From the NCBI GenBank assembly GCA_002083775.1, contig MTEI01000006.1:1-62320 (forward strand): a DNA stretch of 62,320 nt, given 5' to 3'. This DNA comes from Rhodoferax ferrireducens. Its GTDB lineage: Bacteria; Pseudomonadota; Gammaproteobacteria; Burkholderiales; Burkholderiaceae_C. This document shows, piece by piece, positions 9,230 to 17,489 of the stretch. The translations under genes and the position numbers were made by a program. The notes under the pieces were generated by a model. The model ran no database searches, was not told the origin of the DNA, and saw nothing but the letters and a program-made list of their open reading frames with translations. Each line of letters opens with the position of its first letter. The first letter of the stretch is position 1.

Positions 9230-10740
9230 TGTGAGTTGAGATAACAGCCACAGCCCAGCAGGTGCTCGTCGTCCAGTGGCACCACATACGAGGTTTTGGC
9301 TTGGGTTTCACCCGTGACCGGGTTGGTGATGACGTAATTGACCCAGCCGCCCTGCTCCTGGTCGCAAACCTCCCAGGCATCGGCCACCAGTTGCTCGGCG
9401 TCCAGGCCAGGGATGCCCCGCAGATCGGTGTTGTCCTTTTCGGGCGAAGCACCATGCACCTGGTAGATGCCGCGGCGGTCAAAGATAAAGATGTACATGT
9501 CACGGTCAATGAACGGACCGTTTTTGTCGTGGAAATCTTGCACCGCCTGCTCGAAGCTGACCTTGCGCACATGCAGCATGGCGTCAAAGACCAGCTGACG
9601 GGCCTGGTCTGCCGTGCCTTGGCGCAGGCTGATGTCGCCCACCGAGATCTCCAGCGTCGAGGCCTGGTTGATCAGGCGGTCGGAGTTAGCCGCTGCCCGG
9701 CTGACCAGCGCCGTGTTTTCATGGGTCAGTACATCCAGGTCGCCCACGGCGTGTACCACTTCCTCCAGGGCTGCACTTTGCGACGCACTGCCTTCGGCCA
9801 TGACGTTGACGTTCATGGCAATCTCGCCAATGCCCGAGATCAGGCTTTCCATGGTGGCGTTGATCTGCTTGATGCCATTGACGGTGTCGCCCACGCGGCT
9901 GGAAGACTCGGCAATCAGGCCGCGTATTTCAGCGGCAGCGCCCTGGCTGCGTTTGGCCAGGTTGCGAACCTCGGCGGCCACCACCGCAAAACCGCGCCCC
10001 TGCTCGCCAGCGCGTGCGGCCTCTACCGCGGCGTTCAAGGCCAGCAAATTGGTCTGGAAAGCAATGCCATCAATCACACCGATGATTTCGGACATGCGTT
10101 TGGAGGTCACCTCCAGCGGGCCCATGCTCTGCATGGCGTCATTCATCATCTTGCCAGCCATGTCAGCTTCTTTGTGCAGGCTGGATGTCATCATGCTGAC
10201 CTCTTGGGCTGCCTGGGCGTTGCGGGCCACGGTTTCGCTCACATGCTTGACGTGCATGGAGGTCTGCTGCAAATGCTGACCCTGCGCCTCGGCGCGCTCA
10301 GCCAGACTGCGGGTGTCATCCACCAGCTTCTTGCCGGTGTCACCCAGCAGCACCGCAGCGGTGCGGATATTGGCCACCATGCTCGACATATTGGTGATCA
10401 TCAGCTCCAGGTGGCGACCAAAATTGCCCAGCGTCAGCACGTGACCACTCACCTTCTGAGCCAGGTTGCCATGCGACACCTCGGTCATGGCGTGGTCCAT
10501 GCGGTCGCGCTCACCGCGGGTGATGCTGAAGTAAGCGAGCTGAAGGTAAAACCAGACCGCCAGCCCAACCGAACCCAGCAGCGCAAAAACAGCGCCTTCC
10601 TCCTCATGCGCCAGGGTACCCAGCCAGGCCATGGTCACGATGGACAGCAAGACCAGAATCATCGGTATTGGCAGTACCCAAAAACGCATCCGGCCCGACA
10701 GCGGTCGCAAAAGTGCGATTCCAGGCAAAAGCAGGTTCAT
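9214..10740 (-). CDS. Methyl-accepting chemotaxis protein with C-terminal Cache-like domain
   Basis: A 508-residue receptor. Two transmembrane segments (about 18-40 and 50-72) are separated by a loop of roughly ten residues, so there is no periplasmic sensor. A HAMP-like region and an MCP signalling domain (tip [20 protein letters not shown], about 225-260) follow. After the signalling domain, residues about 385-508 form what looks like a single Cache domain ([43 protein letters not shown]). In most MCPs the Cache module is N-terminal and extracytoplasmic; here it would be cytoplasmic. The gene lies between a response regulator and the CheZ-like gene. Confidence 0.9.
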   Translation of the reverse strand: MNLLLPGIALLRPLSGRMRFWVLPIPMILVLLSIVTMAWLGTLAHEEEGAVFALLGSVGLAVWFYLQLAYFSITRGERDRMDHAMTEVSHGNLAQKVSGHVLTLGNFGRHLELMITNMSSMVANIRTAAVLLGDTGKKLVDDTRSLAERAEAQGQHLQQTSMHVKHVSETVARNAQAAQEVSMMTSSLHKEADMAGKMMNDAMQSMGPLEVTSKRMSEIIGVIDGIAFQTNLLALNAAVEAARAGEQGRGFAVVAAEVRNLAKRSQGAAAEIRGLIAESSSRVGDTVNGIKQINATMESLISGIGEIAMNVNVMAEGSASQSAALEEVVHAVGDLDVLTHENTALVSRAAANSDRLINQASTLEISVGDISLRQGTADQARQLVFDAMLHVRKVSFEQAVQDFHDKNGPFIDRDMYIFIFDRRGIYQVHGASPEKDNTDLRGIPGLDAEQLVADAWEVCDQEQGGWVNYVITNPVTGETQAKTSYVVPLDDEHLLGCGCYLNSQWLNI

Positions 10741-10776
10741 CGTGAAGCTTTCCAGATCAACAGAGGGCGGACAGCG

Positions 10777-11160
10777 CTATTTCAGGGCCTGCTCAAGCTT
10801 GACGCGCAGGGTTTCAGGCCGGGGTGGTTTGACGATGTAGCCAAACGTGCCCAGCGGCAAGGCTTGCTCCAGCGTGTCGGTGCTGGCATCGGCACTCATG
10901 AAAATGACCTTCATGTTTTTCACCAGCGGGTTGGCGTGCTTGCGCAATTGCTGCACAAATTCAATGCCGTTCATCGGCTGCATGTGAATGTCGGTGAGCA
11001 CCAGATCGGGCTTGAAGCTGATCATGGCGCGCAGGGCGCTGGCACCATCCACGGCAGTTTCAATGGCCTGGATGCCGAGGCGGCGCAAGCTATTGACCAC
11101 AAAGGTTCGCATCACCTCATCATCATCAACGACCAAAATGCGAGCAAGGGTGAATTTCAT
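10777..11160 (-). CDS. CheY-like response regulator
   Basis: A 127-residue receiver domain from the ATG at 11160 (the longer frame to 11256 has no family similarity). Acidic residues Asp12-Asp14, phosphoacceptor Asp57 (VLTDIHMQPMNG) and lysine in VKPPRPE are present; no output domain. It lies 36 bp before the MCP gene and after the Hpt gene, so it could receive phosphate from that Hpt protein or from CheA. Confidence 0.9.
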   Translation of the reverse strand: MKFTLARILVVDDDEVMRTFVVNSLRRLGIQAIETAVDGASALRAMISFKPDLVLTDIHMQPMNGIEFVQQLRKHANPLVKNMKVIFMSADASTDTLEQALPLGTFGYIVKPPRPETLRVKLEQALK

Positions 11161-11274
11161 TTTTAGCTTCTTTTCCAAACAACCCCTGTGTGGTCCGTCG
11201 GAGACGTCAGGCACAAGAGTATGCGCAAGTTGTGAGTTAATCCTAGCAGCAAGCAAGCTGACAAGGCAGGCAAG

Positions 11275-11646
11275 TTATTGATCTGGATTCAAAAAAACGT
11301 GAATTTCCGCGAGCAGTTGGCGTAACTCAGGCTCCAGCGCCTGGTACGGCAGCTGCACCGCCTCTGCCGCCGCCGTCTTGCTGAGTTTTTCGACCTCGGT
11401 CACTTGGCTCACCAGTGCATCACTGCCAAAAATGGGCATATAGCCTTTGATGGCGTGCAAAAGGCGGTTGGCAGTGGCGACGTCGCCGGCCTGCAAGGCG
11501 GCTGCAATGGCAGGCACATCTGCCGACATGCTGGCCAGCACGGTGACAAGAATTTTGCGCAAGGCAGCCTCAGAACCCATCATGTCCACACCACGTGCGA
11601 CATTCAAATGCAACCCATCGCGGGCGCCTGCATGCTGACTCATCAT
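11275..11646 (-). CDS. Histidine phosphotransfer (Hpt) domain protein
   Basis: A 123-residue helical protein from the ATG at 11646, with AAAGGG upstream; a second ATG follows immediately. The segment LLHAIKGYMPIFG matches the Hpt signature, with His64 as the predicted phosphorylated residue. No kinase domain is attached. It is the first gene of the chemotaxis operon and precedes the CheY-like regulator by 114 bp, suggesting a phosphorelay branch separate from CheA-CheY. The Hpt call rests mainly on the short motif and size. Confidence 0.7.
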   Translation of the reverse strand: MMSQHAGARDGLHLNVARGVDMMGSEAALRKILVTVLASMSADVPAIAAALQAGDVATANRLLHAIKGYMPIFGSDALVSQVTEVEKLSKTAAAEAVQLPYQALEPELRQLLAEIHVFLNPDQ

Positions 11647-11725
11647 GAACAAACCCTTTAACGTCCAAACAGAAGGCCGCACCTTGATGCCCAACACGCA
11701 TCGCCATCAAGAAGCACCAGACAGC

Positions 11726-11741
11726 GGCAATTCTAGAACCA
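11726..11741 (-). promoter_or_regulatory. Candidate sigma-54 type promoter upstream of the chemotaxis operon
   Basis: On the minus strand the sequence TGGTTCTAGAATTGCC has GG and GC spaced by ten bases with TTGC at the -12 half, as in sigma-54 promoters (TGGCAC-N5-TTGC). The -24 half matches only TGG. It lies about 80 bp upstream of the first gene. Confidence 0.25.
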
Positions 11742-11768
11742 GCCCAGACTGTCGCCAACTCGGGACTT

Positions 11769-12119
11769 TTACCAGCCCAAGCCCAGGTGCAGCGGCAAAT
11801 ACACCACCATGCCCGCCACAATCGTGCCCAGCACAGCTTGGCGTTGGGCACGATGGCCAAAGAACCAGGCGGCACCTGCCAGGGCTGCATACAGCCGGGC
11901 GTCTTGCCAACCGGGGATGAACTGGCCTTGCGTCATCACCAGTTCCGGCACGATGACGGCGGACAGTGCAGCAATCGGTGCGTATTGCAAACCGCGCTGC
12001 GCCCAATGCGGCAACTGCCAGGGTTTGCTGGAGATGAAAAACAGGCAGCGTGTCACGATCGTGATCAAGGTGAGGCCCAGAATGACGCCCACTGTCCAGA
12101 CATCGGTTTCGGCACTCAT
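11769..12119 (-). CDS. azlD: AzlD family branched-chain amino acid transport protein
   Basis: A 116-residue protein with about four hydrophobic segments and the AzlD features VTRCLFF and LQYAPIAALSAVIVPEL. AzlD is the small partner of AzlC in a branched-chain amino acid exporter of the inner membrane. Its start overlaps the azlC stop by 4 bp, so the pair is coupled. Confidence 0.9.
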   Translation of the reverse strand: MSAETDVWTVGVILGLTLITIVTRCLFFISSKPWQLPHWAQRGLQYAPIAALSAVIVPELVMTQGQFIPGWQDARLYAALAGAAWFFGHRAQRQAVLGTIVAGMVVYLPLHLGLGW

Positions 12120-12856
12120 GGAGAGGCGTCCGGGCGGGCGTCAGCCTGGCGCGCCGCCTCCAGCAACAAGCTCATGGCCACCGCTGCGGCAATGGCCAGC
12201 AAAATGTTGAGCTTGAATGGCAGGGCAAACGCCGCCACGGCGGCAGCCCCGGCCACCCCGGCGCTGACCCAGCGCAGCGGGCTGGACGCCAAGGAGAACA
12301 TCACACCCAGCAGCGCCAGAATACCGGCAAAGCCCAGCCCCCAATGGGCAGGAATCAGGCTTGAGAGCACGATGCCCAGCACGCTGCAACCCACCCACGA
12401 GACCCAGTTGACGCCGCAATTGCCAGCCAGGTAAGCCTGCTGCGCCACCAACTGCTCTGGCGTGCCACCATGTTCGGGGTAGCGCCGGGTGAACAACACG
12501 TAACTCAGGTCGGTGGTCAGGTAGCCGGTGACCAGACGCTGCCAAAGTGGCAGGTGCATCATGTAAGGCCGCATGTGGGCACTGAACACCACAAAGCGCA
12601 AATTGACACAAAAGCCGGTGGCCAACACCACCCACATCGGCGTACCCGAGGCAATCAATGGGATGGCCGCCAGCTGGGAGCTGCCGGCAAAAACGATCAC
12701 CCCCATCAGCAGCGCTTCAAAGGTGCTCATGCCCGAGTTCATCATCGCCACGCCGGTCATCAAACCCCAGGCAGCCAGCCCGGGCGCTGCGCCCATGGCC
12801 TCATGCGCCCCGACCCGAAACTGGGGGTGCCGAAACAACGACGGGCTGAAAAACAC
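12116..12856 (-). CDS. azlC: AzlC family branched-chain amino acid permease
   Basis: A 246-residue polytopic membrane protein; motifs FAGSSQLAAIPL and NLRFVVFSAHMRPY are typical of AzlC. With AzlD it would export branched-chain amino acids or analogues. The ATG is 3 bp after the fmt stop, so azlCD is transcribed with def-fmt. The substrate is inferred from family. Confidence 0.92.
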   Translation of the reverse strand: MFFSPSLFRHPQFRVGAHEAMGAAPGLAAWGLMTGVAMMNSGMSTFEALLMGVIVFAGSSQLAAIPLIASGTPMWVVLATGFCVNLRFVVFSAHMRPYMMHLPLWQRLVTGYLTTDLSYVLFTRRYPEHGGTPEQLVAQQAYLAGNCGVNWVSWVGCSVLGIVLSSLIPAHWGLGFAGILALLGVMFSLASSPLRWVSAGVAGAAAVAAFALPFKLNILLAIAAAVAMSLLLEAARQADARPDASP

Positions 12857-12859
12857 GGC

Positions 12860-13825
12860 TCAGGCCTGGCCAAGCCGCAGGCCTGGCTGCAATTCGCAGC
12901 CGCGCAAAAAGTCTGCAACCCCCAGCCGTTTGCCGCCAGGGCGCTGGAGCTCTGTGATATTGACTACTGAGTTCATAGCTGCCACCCCAATACCGTCTTG
13001 GGCTACAGCCACTATTTGCCCACAAACACAAGCAGCAGGCGCAGCTTGGTCACTCACGCTGGCAGCCCATATCTTGAGCGGTTCGCCGTTCAGCAGCGTG
13101 CTGGCCCCGGGAAACGGGTTGAACGCCCGCACCCGCTGGCATACGGTGGAAGCAGGCTGCGACCAGTCGATGCTGGCCTCGACCTTGTCGACCTTGGCGG
13201 CATAGGTCACACCTTCGGTCGGCTGCGCAACGGGTTGCAAGGTGCCCTGTTGCAGTTGTGCCAGGGCTTTCACCATCAGGTCAGCCCCCAGTTCAGCCAG
13301 TTTGTCGTGCAGGGTCCCGGTGGTGTCGGTGACCAGAATGGGCACGGCCTGCTTGAGCAGCATGTCACCCGTGTCCAGCCCGGCATCCATCTGCATGATG
13401 GTGACGCCGGTCTGCGCGTCGCCCGCTTCAATGGCCCGGTGAATCGGGGCGGCACCGCGCCAGCGCGGCAACAGGGAACCGTGAATGTTGAAGCAGCCCT
13501 GACTGGGAACGTCCAGCACCCACTGCGGAAGAATCAGGCCGTAGGCGGCCACCACTATGGCATCAGCGCCCGCCGCCTGCAACGCCCGTTGCGCGGTGCG
13601 GGCGTCGTCGGGGTATTTGCCGTCGAGGCGCAGGCTGCGCGGCTGCGCCACGGCCATGCCATGTTGCAGCGCCAGCTGTTTGACCGGCGAGGCTTGCAGT
13701 TTGAGACCGCGCCCGGCGGGCCGGTCCGGCTGGGTCAGGACCAGCACCACCTCATGGCCAGCGGCCAGCAACTTGGCCAGCGCGACAGCCGCAAATTCAG
13801 GTGTGCCGGCAAAGACCAGCTTCAA
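12860..13825 (-). CDS. fmt: Methionyl-tRNA formyltransferase
   Basis: The start is a TTG at 13825 whose last two bases are shared with the def stop codon; reading from there gives [15 protein letters not shown], the normal N-terminus, and 321 residues, the usual length. The formyltransferase core has [16 protein letters not shown] and [10 protein letters not shown], containing the catalytic Asn, His and Asp. The C-terminal OB-like domain includes a stretch (about 270-288) encoded by a palindromic element. Fmt formylates initiator Met-tRNA; Def, encoded just upstream, removes the formyl group. Confidence 0.95.
   Translation of the reverse strand: MKLVFAGTPEFAAVALAKLLAAGHEVVLVLTQPDRPAGRGLKLQASPVKQLALQHGMAVAQPRSLRLDGKYPDDARTAQRALQAAGADAIVVAAYGLILPQWVLDVPSQGCFNIHGSLLPRWRGAAPIHRAIEAGDAQTGVTIMQMDAGLDTGDMLLKQAVPILVTDTTGTLHDKLAELGADLMVKALAQLQQGTLQPVAQPTEGVTYAAKVDKVEASIDWSQPASTVCQRVRAFNPFPGASTLLNGEPLKIWAASVSDQAAPAACVCGQIVAVAQDGIGVAAMNSVVNITELQRPGGKRLGVADFLRGCELQPGLRLGQA
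12961..13018 (+). repeat. AT-rich palindromic element inside fmt
   Basis: The plus strand reads GACTACTGAGTTCATAGCTG then CCACCCC...GGGCTACAGCCACTATTTG. This follows the intergenic copy at 45301 (CTACTATTGATAGCTG...GGGCTAGAGGCCATTTT) block by block with a decayed palindrome. It is translated in frame in the C-terminal domain of Fmt. Confidence 0.55.
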
Positions 13826-14343
13826 ACCAGCTTGGCAACGCGGCCTTCGCGCTGCGCCTTGAGGAGTTTGGTCTTGATGCGGTTGCGTTTGAGCGGCGAC
13901 AGATATTCGACAAACACCTTGCCCAGCAGATGGTCCATTTCGTGCTGGATACACACCGACAGCAAACCGTCGGCTTCAATGAAGCGCGCGTTGCCTTCGC
14001 GGTCAAGGGCTTCGACCTTGATGGCATCGTGGCGCTGCACGCCGTCATAAATGCCCGGTACCGACAGACAGCCTTCTTCGTTGAGGTGTTTTTCCGGGCT
14101 GATCCAGAGCATGTTGGGGTTGATCAGCACCAGCGGGGCATCGCGCCCCTCAGAGATATCCATCACCACCACGCGTTCATGCACGTCGACCTGGGTCGCA
14201 GCCAGTCCAACGCCGTTGGACTCGTACATGGTCTCCAGCATGTCTGCAATCAACGTCTGGATGCGCGCATCCACCGCAGTAACGGGCTTGGCCACCGTGT
14301 GCAGTCTTTCGTCCGGGTAGCAAATAATTGGTAGTAATGCCAT
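13822..14343 (-). CDS. def: Peptide deformylase
   Basis: A 173-residue protein with all three deformylase motifs: GVGLAATQ (about 46-53), EGCLSVPG (about 89-96, metal-binding Cys) and QHEMDHL (about 133-139, two metal-binding His and catalytic Glu). It removes the N-formyl group from new proteins. It is the first gene of the def-fmt-azlCD unit and diverges from the LysM gene across 129 bp. Confidence 0.97.
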   Translation of the reverse strand: MALLPIICYPDERLHTVAKPVTAVDARIQTLIADMLETMYESNGVGLAATQVDVHERVVVMDISEGRDAPLVLINPNMLWISPEKHLNEEGCLSVPGIYDGVQRHDAIKVEALDREGNARFIEADGLLSVCIQHEMDHLLGKVFVEYLSPLKRNRIKTKLLKAQREGRVAKLV

Positions 14344-14472
14344 AGTATGTGTCCTGAGATGTCGTTATTTTCGCTATTTTTTTGCTAGGCTGCATACTCG
14401 TCAGGCGAGAATCGTTGTCCAATCAAGGGCTTGGGCGCAAAATCTCACGCGATACAACAGGGTACCAACACC

Positions 14473-15678
14473 ATGTCTAAATTTTTTCTACAAGCAGCTC
14501 TCAGCCCTATCGCCAGCGCCACGCTGGCCTGTGGTTTGCTCATAGGCGCAACGGCCCAGGCGCAAAACTTTCCCATCACCGCCCAGCAGCGCGCCACCGC
14601 CAACCAGGTGGCACAAAGCGGCGTGGCGCTGAGCGAACTGCGGGCCGATGCACCAGACCGCTACACCGTGAAGTCGGGCGACACCTTGTGGGCCATCTCT
14701 GGCATGTTCCTGAAGTCGCCCTGGCGCTGGCCCGAGTTGTGGGGCATGAACCTGGCGGACATCAAGAACCCGCACCTCATCTACCCAGGGCAAACGCTGT
14801 ATCTCGACACCACCAGCGGCCGCGCCAGACTCACCACCCGGCCGGGCGGTGACATCCCTACCGTCAGGCTGTCACCCCGCACCCGCACCCAAGGCCTGGC
14901 CGACAGTGCCTTGCCAACCCTGCAAAACCACCTGATCGAGCCGTTCCTGTCGGAGGGCATCATCGTGGATGACCAGACCATGAGCAGCGCGCCGCGCATT
15001 GTGGCGGCACAGGACGGCCGGGTTTTCCTGACCCGTGGCGACCGGGCTTATGTGCGCAGCGCCTCCTCCAATGAGTTGATTGACGACCCGCAGCAGAAGC
15101 AAAAGGCCTACCGCGTCTTTCGCAACACCACACCTTTGAAAGACCCGGTAACGGGTGAAGTGCTGGGCTTTGAAGCCCAGTATCTGGGCAAGGCGCTCTT
15201 GGCCCGCAGCGAAACCACCGAGGAGTCCACCAGCAAAGAGGGCGGCACCCAGGTGGACATCGTTCCCGCCACCTTTGACATCGTCGATGTGAAAGAGGAG
15301 ATGCGCGTTGGCGACCGGCTGCTGCCAGAGCCCCCGAGACAGTTGCAGAGTTACGTGCCACACGCACCGCAAGACAGCGTGGATGCGCGCATCGTCTCGA
15401 TTTACGGTAGCGCGGTGGTCAACGCAGCACAAAACCAAGTGGTGATCATCAACAAGGGCACCCGGGACGGCGTGGAAAACGGCCATGTGCTGGCCATTTT
15501 GAATGCTGGTGCCCGGCTGGTCGACAAAACCGACGAGCAGCGCGCCAACATCCGCCTGCCTGATGAGCGCAATGGGCTGCTGATGGTGTTTCGCACGTTT
15601 GACAAGCTCTCCTACGGATTGGTGCTGGACATCACCAGTGGCGTCAAGATAGGTGACCGGCTGGTCAACCCGCGCTAA
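14473..15678 (+). CDS. Exported LysM domain protein
   Basis: A 401-residue protein from the ATG at 14473. Residues 1-30 form a signal peptide with cleavage after AQA. A LysM domain follows at about 62-115 (RYTVKSGDTLWAISGMFLK), with an insertion of the WRWPELWGMN type that is typical of this family next to dprA in Burkholderiales. The rest, about 290 residues, is a conserved periplasmic region of unknown function. The protein probably binds peptidoglycan. Its end overlaps the proposed dprA start. Confidence 0.88.
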   Translation: MSKFFLQAALSPIASATLACGLLIGATAQAQNFPITAQQRATANQVAQSGVALSELRADAPDRYTVKSGDTLWAISGMFLKSPWRWPELWGMNLADIKNPHLIYPGQTLYLDTTSGRARLTTRPGGDIPTVRLSPRTRTQGLADSALPTLQNHLIEPFLSEGIIVDDQTMSSAPRIVAAQDGRVFLTRGDRAYVRSASSNELIDDPQQKQKAYRVFRNTTPLKDPVTGEVLGFEAQYLGKALLARSETTEESTSKEGGTQVDIVPATFDIVDVKEEMRVGDRLLPEPPRQLQSYVPHAPQDSVDARIVSIYGSAVVNAAQNQVVIINKGTRDGVENGHVLAILNAGARLVDKTDEQRANIRLPDERNGLLMVFRTFDKLSYGLVLDITSGVKIGDRLVNPR

Positions 15679-16948
15679 AGCGATCCGGTCCCGCCGACTT
15701 GCCGCTCTCGCCCAGCCTGAACCTGTGGAACGTGACGAACTCACAGCCTGGTTGCGCCTGACACTCACACCGGGCGTGGGTAACGACAGTGCCCGCAAGC
15801 TTTTGGCCGCTTTCGGCCTACCCCAAGCCATCTTTGACCAGCCAGCCACTGCCTTGAGGCAGGTGGTGAGTGCCGCCCGGGCGTCGTCGTTGCACACCGT
15901 ACCTGACGGGCTGGACGCGTTGACCGGGCGCACCTGGGCCTGGCTGCAACACAGCGAAGGTGGCGACGTCCAGCGACAAATGGTCACCCTGGGCGACCCG
16001 CTGTACCCGTCGGCCTTGCTGAGCCTGGACGATCCACCGCTGATCCTGTACCTGCTGGGCAACGCCAAATTCAAGCAAAATCATGCTTTAACCCTTATGT
16101 ATAAAGGGCAAGTAGCTACAGCTACAATAGCAGATGGCCAAACAATAGACACCGCTTCAAGTCTGGCGATGGTGGGCAGCCGTAACCCGACACCCCAGGG
16201 CACCGCGAATGCGCGGCTGTTTGCCAAGTCATTTGCGCAAGCCGGGTTGACGGTGGTGAGTGGCTTGGCGCTGGGCATAGACGGTGCCGCGCACGAAGGT
16301 GCGCTGGCAGGTGCCAGCGACAACCATCAGGCCGTGACTGTGGCTGTGGTCGGCACCGGGCTGGACCGTGTCTATCCCAGGGCACACCACGATCTGGCGC
16401 ACCGCATTGCCCAACACGGCCTGCTGGTGAGCGAGTACCCACTGGGAACGCCACCGCTCAACGCCAATTTTCCCAAGCGCAACCGCCTGATTGCCGGGCT
16501 GGCGCAGGGCACGCTGGTGGTGGAAGCGGCACTCCAATCCGGCTCACTGATCACCGCCCGCCTGACGGCCGAGCAGGGCCGCGAGGTGTTTGCCATACCG
16601 GGTTCGATCCACGCCGCGCAGTCACGCGGCTGCCACGCGCTGATCAAACAAGGCGCCAAGCTGGTGGAATCAGCCCAGGATGTGCTGGAAGAGTTGCAGT
16701 GGCCTGGCAAACTGCCAAAAACTACTGAATCAATAGCTGATAGCCCTGACGCAGAAAGGGCTGAAGGGCTATTTTCTTTGAATGACCAGCTGCTGACCGC
16801 CCTGGGCTTCGACCCGGTGGGACTGGAATCGATGCAGGCCCGCACCGGCCTTGAGACGGCCGATCTGCAGGCGCAACTGATGGGGCTGGAACTGGACGGC
16901 CTGGTGGCCCGCCTGCCCGGTGGCCTGTTTCAACGCTTGTCGGCCTGA
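15653..16948 (+). CDS. dprA: DNA-processing protein DprA with two repeat-encoded insertions
   Basis: A 431-residue protein from a GTG at 15653 that overlaps the LysM gene; a GTG at 15725 is an alternative start. The Rossmann-like core has VGSRNPTPQG, VVSGLALGIDGAAHEG and FPKRNRLIAGL, followed by a C-terminal winged-helix-like domain (about 378-431). DprA loads RecA on incoming single-stranded DNA in transformation. Two segments are foreign to the family: about residues 141-170, just before the VGSRNP strand, and about 356-376, in the linker before the C-terminal domain. Both are encoded by copies of the palindromic element and keep the frame. Confidence 0.95.
   Translation: MTGWSTRAKAIRSRRLAALAQPEPVERDELTAWLRLTLTPGVGNDSARKLLAAFGLPQAIFDQPATALRQVVSAARASSLHTVPDGLDALTGRTWAWLQHSEGGDVQRQMVTLGDPLYPSALLSLDDPPLILYLLGNAKFKQNHALTLMYKGQVATATIADGQTIDTASSLAMVGSRNPTPQGTANARLFAKSFAQAGLTVVSGLALGIDGAAHEGALAGASDNHQAVTVAVVGTGLDRVYPRAHHDLAHRIAQHGLLVSEYPLGTPPLNANFPKRNRLIAGLAQGTLVVEAALQSGSLITARLTAEQGREVFAIPGSIHAAQSRGCHALIKQGAKLVESAQDVLEELQWPGKLPKTTESIADSPDAERAEGLFSLNDQLLTALGFDPVGLESMQARTGLETADLQAQLMGLELDGLVARLPGGLFQRLSA
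16084..16133 (-). repeat. AT-rich palindromic element inside dprA, copy 1
   Basis: The core AACCCTTATGTATAAAGGGC is close to the intergenic copy at 27051 (AGCCCTTTATGTATAAGGGCT), with flanking GTAGCTAC and ACAATAG. It encodes the middle of the extra stretch at about residues 141-170 and adds no stop codon. Confidence 0.8.
16720..16779 (+). repeat. AT-rich palindromic element inside dprA, copy 2
   Basis: The sequence contains ACTACTGAATCAATAGCTGA, then TAGCCC, then GGGCTGAAGGGCTATTTTCT, matching the plus-oriented intergenic copy at 45301. It encodes the linker between the Rossmann and C-terminal domains in frame. Confidence 0.75.
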
Positions 16949-17008
16949 GGTCTGATTTCCCGGCCAGTTTCGCGGTTTGACGCGGCGCCGCGGCGGTATA
17001 TTGAGCCC

Positions 17009-17485
17009 ATGTTTGAAGTCCTCGCGTTTGTTTACGACAACTACACCGACAGCCATGCATGCCCCGAACTACCCGTCTTGCACCGAACCCTGAACACACT
17101 GGGTTTTGCCCCGCGCGAGGTGGAAACCGCACTCTTGTGGCTGGAAGACCTCAAAAGCGCCACCTGCCAGTTACCCCCTAATCCACCTTGCGGTGAACCC
17201 GCTTCACCCTGTGCGGCCGCCACGCGGGTGCTCACCCGGCAGGAACATGCCAGGCTGGGCACGCCGGGCTGGGGCTTTCTGGCTTTTCTGGCCAGCATTG
17301 GCACCCTGGGTCGCGAGGAGCTGAACCTGGTCCTGGAACGCGCCATGGCGGCGTCCGGCAACCCGATCAGCCTGGCCGACCTCAAGCTGATCGTGCTGAT
17401 GGTTTACTGGGGCCTGGGGCGCGAGCCCGACGCCCTGGTGCTGGACGAACTGTGTGACAACCCGGCTGAGCGCCTGGTGCACTGA
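17009..17485 (+). CDS. smg: Smg family protein (DUF494)
   Basis: A 158-residue acidic protein with the Smg N-terminus MFEVLAFVYDNY and the C-terminal segment DLKLIVLMVYWGLGREPD. Smg proteins are encoded beside dprA in many proteobacteria, as here (60 bp gap); their biochemical role is not established. The middle (about 55-75) is a variable Pro/Cys/Ala-rich loop. Confidence 0.92.
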   Translation: MFEVLAFVYDNYTDSHACPELPVLHRTLNTLGFAPREVETALLWLEDLKSATCQLPPNPPCGEPASPCAAATRVLTRQEHARLGTPGWGFLAFLASIGTLGREELNLVLERAMAASGNPISLADLKLIVLMVYWGLGREPDALVLDELCDNPAERLVH

Positions 17486-17489
17486 GCCT

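Noticed and set aside
9262..11166. A 634-codon open frame on the plus strand, and similar long ones at 5841-7337, 21149-22789, 25109-26389 and 38684-40171
   Set aside because: Each lies antisense to a clear gene, is rich in His, Gln, Arg and Ala, and has no family motif. They come from high GC content on the opposite strand.
14344..14472. A defined divergent promoter pair between def and the LysM gene
   Set aside because: TTGGGC-N16-TACAAC is present on the plus strand, but it lies too close to the start codon, and no convincing minus-strand pair was found.
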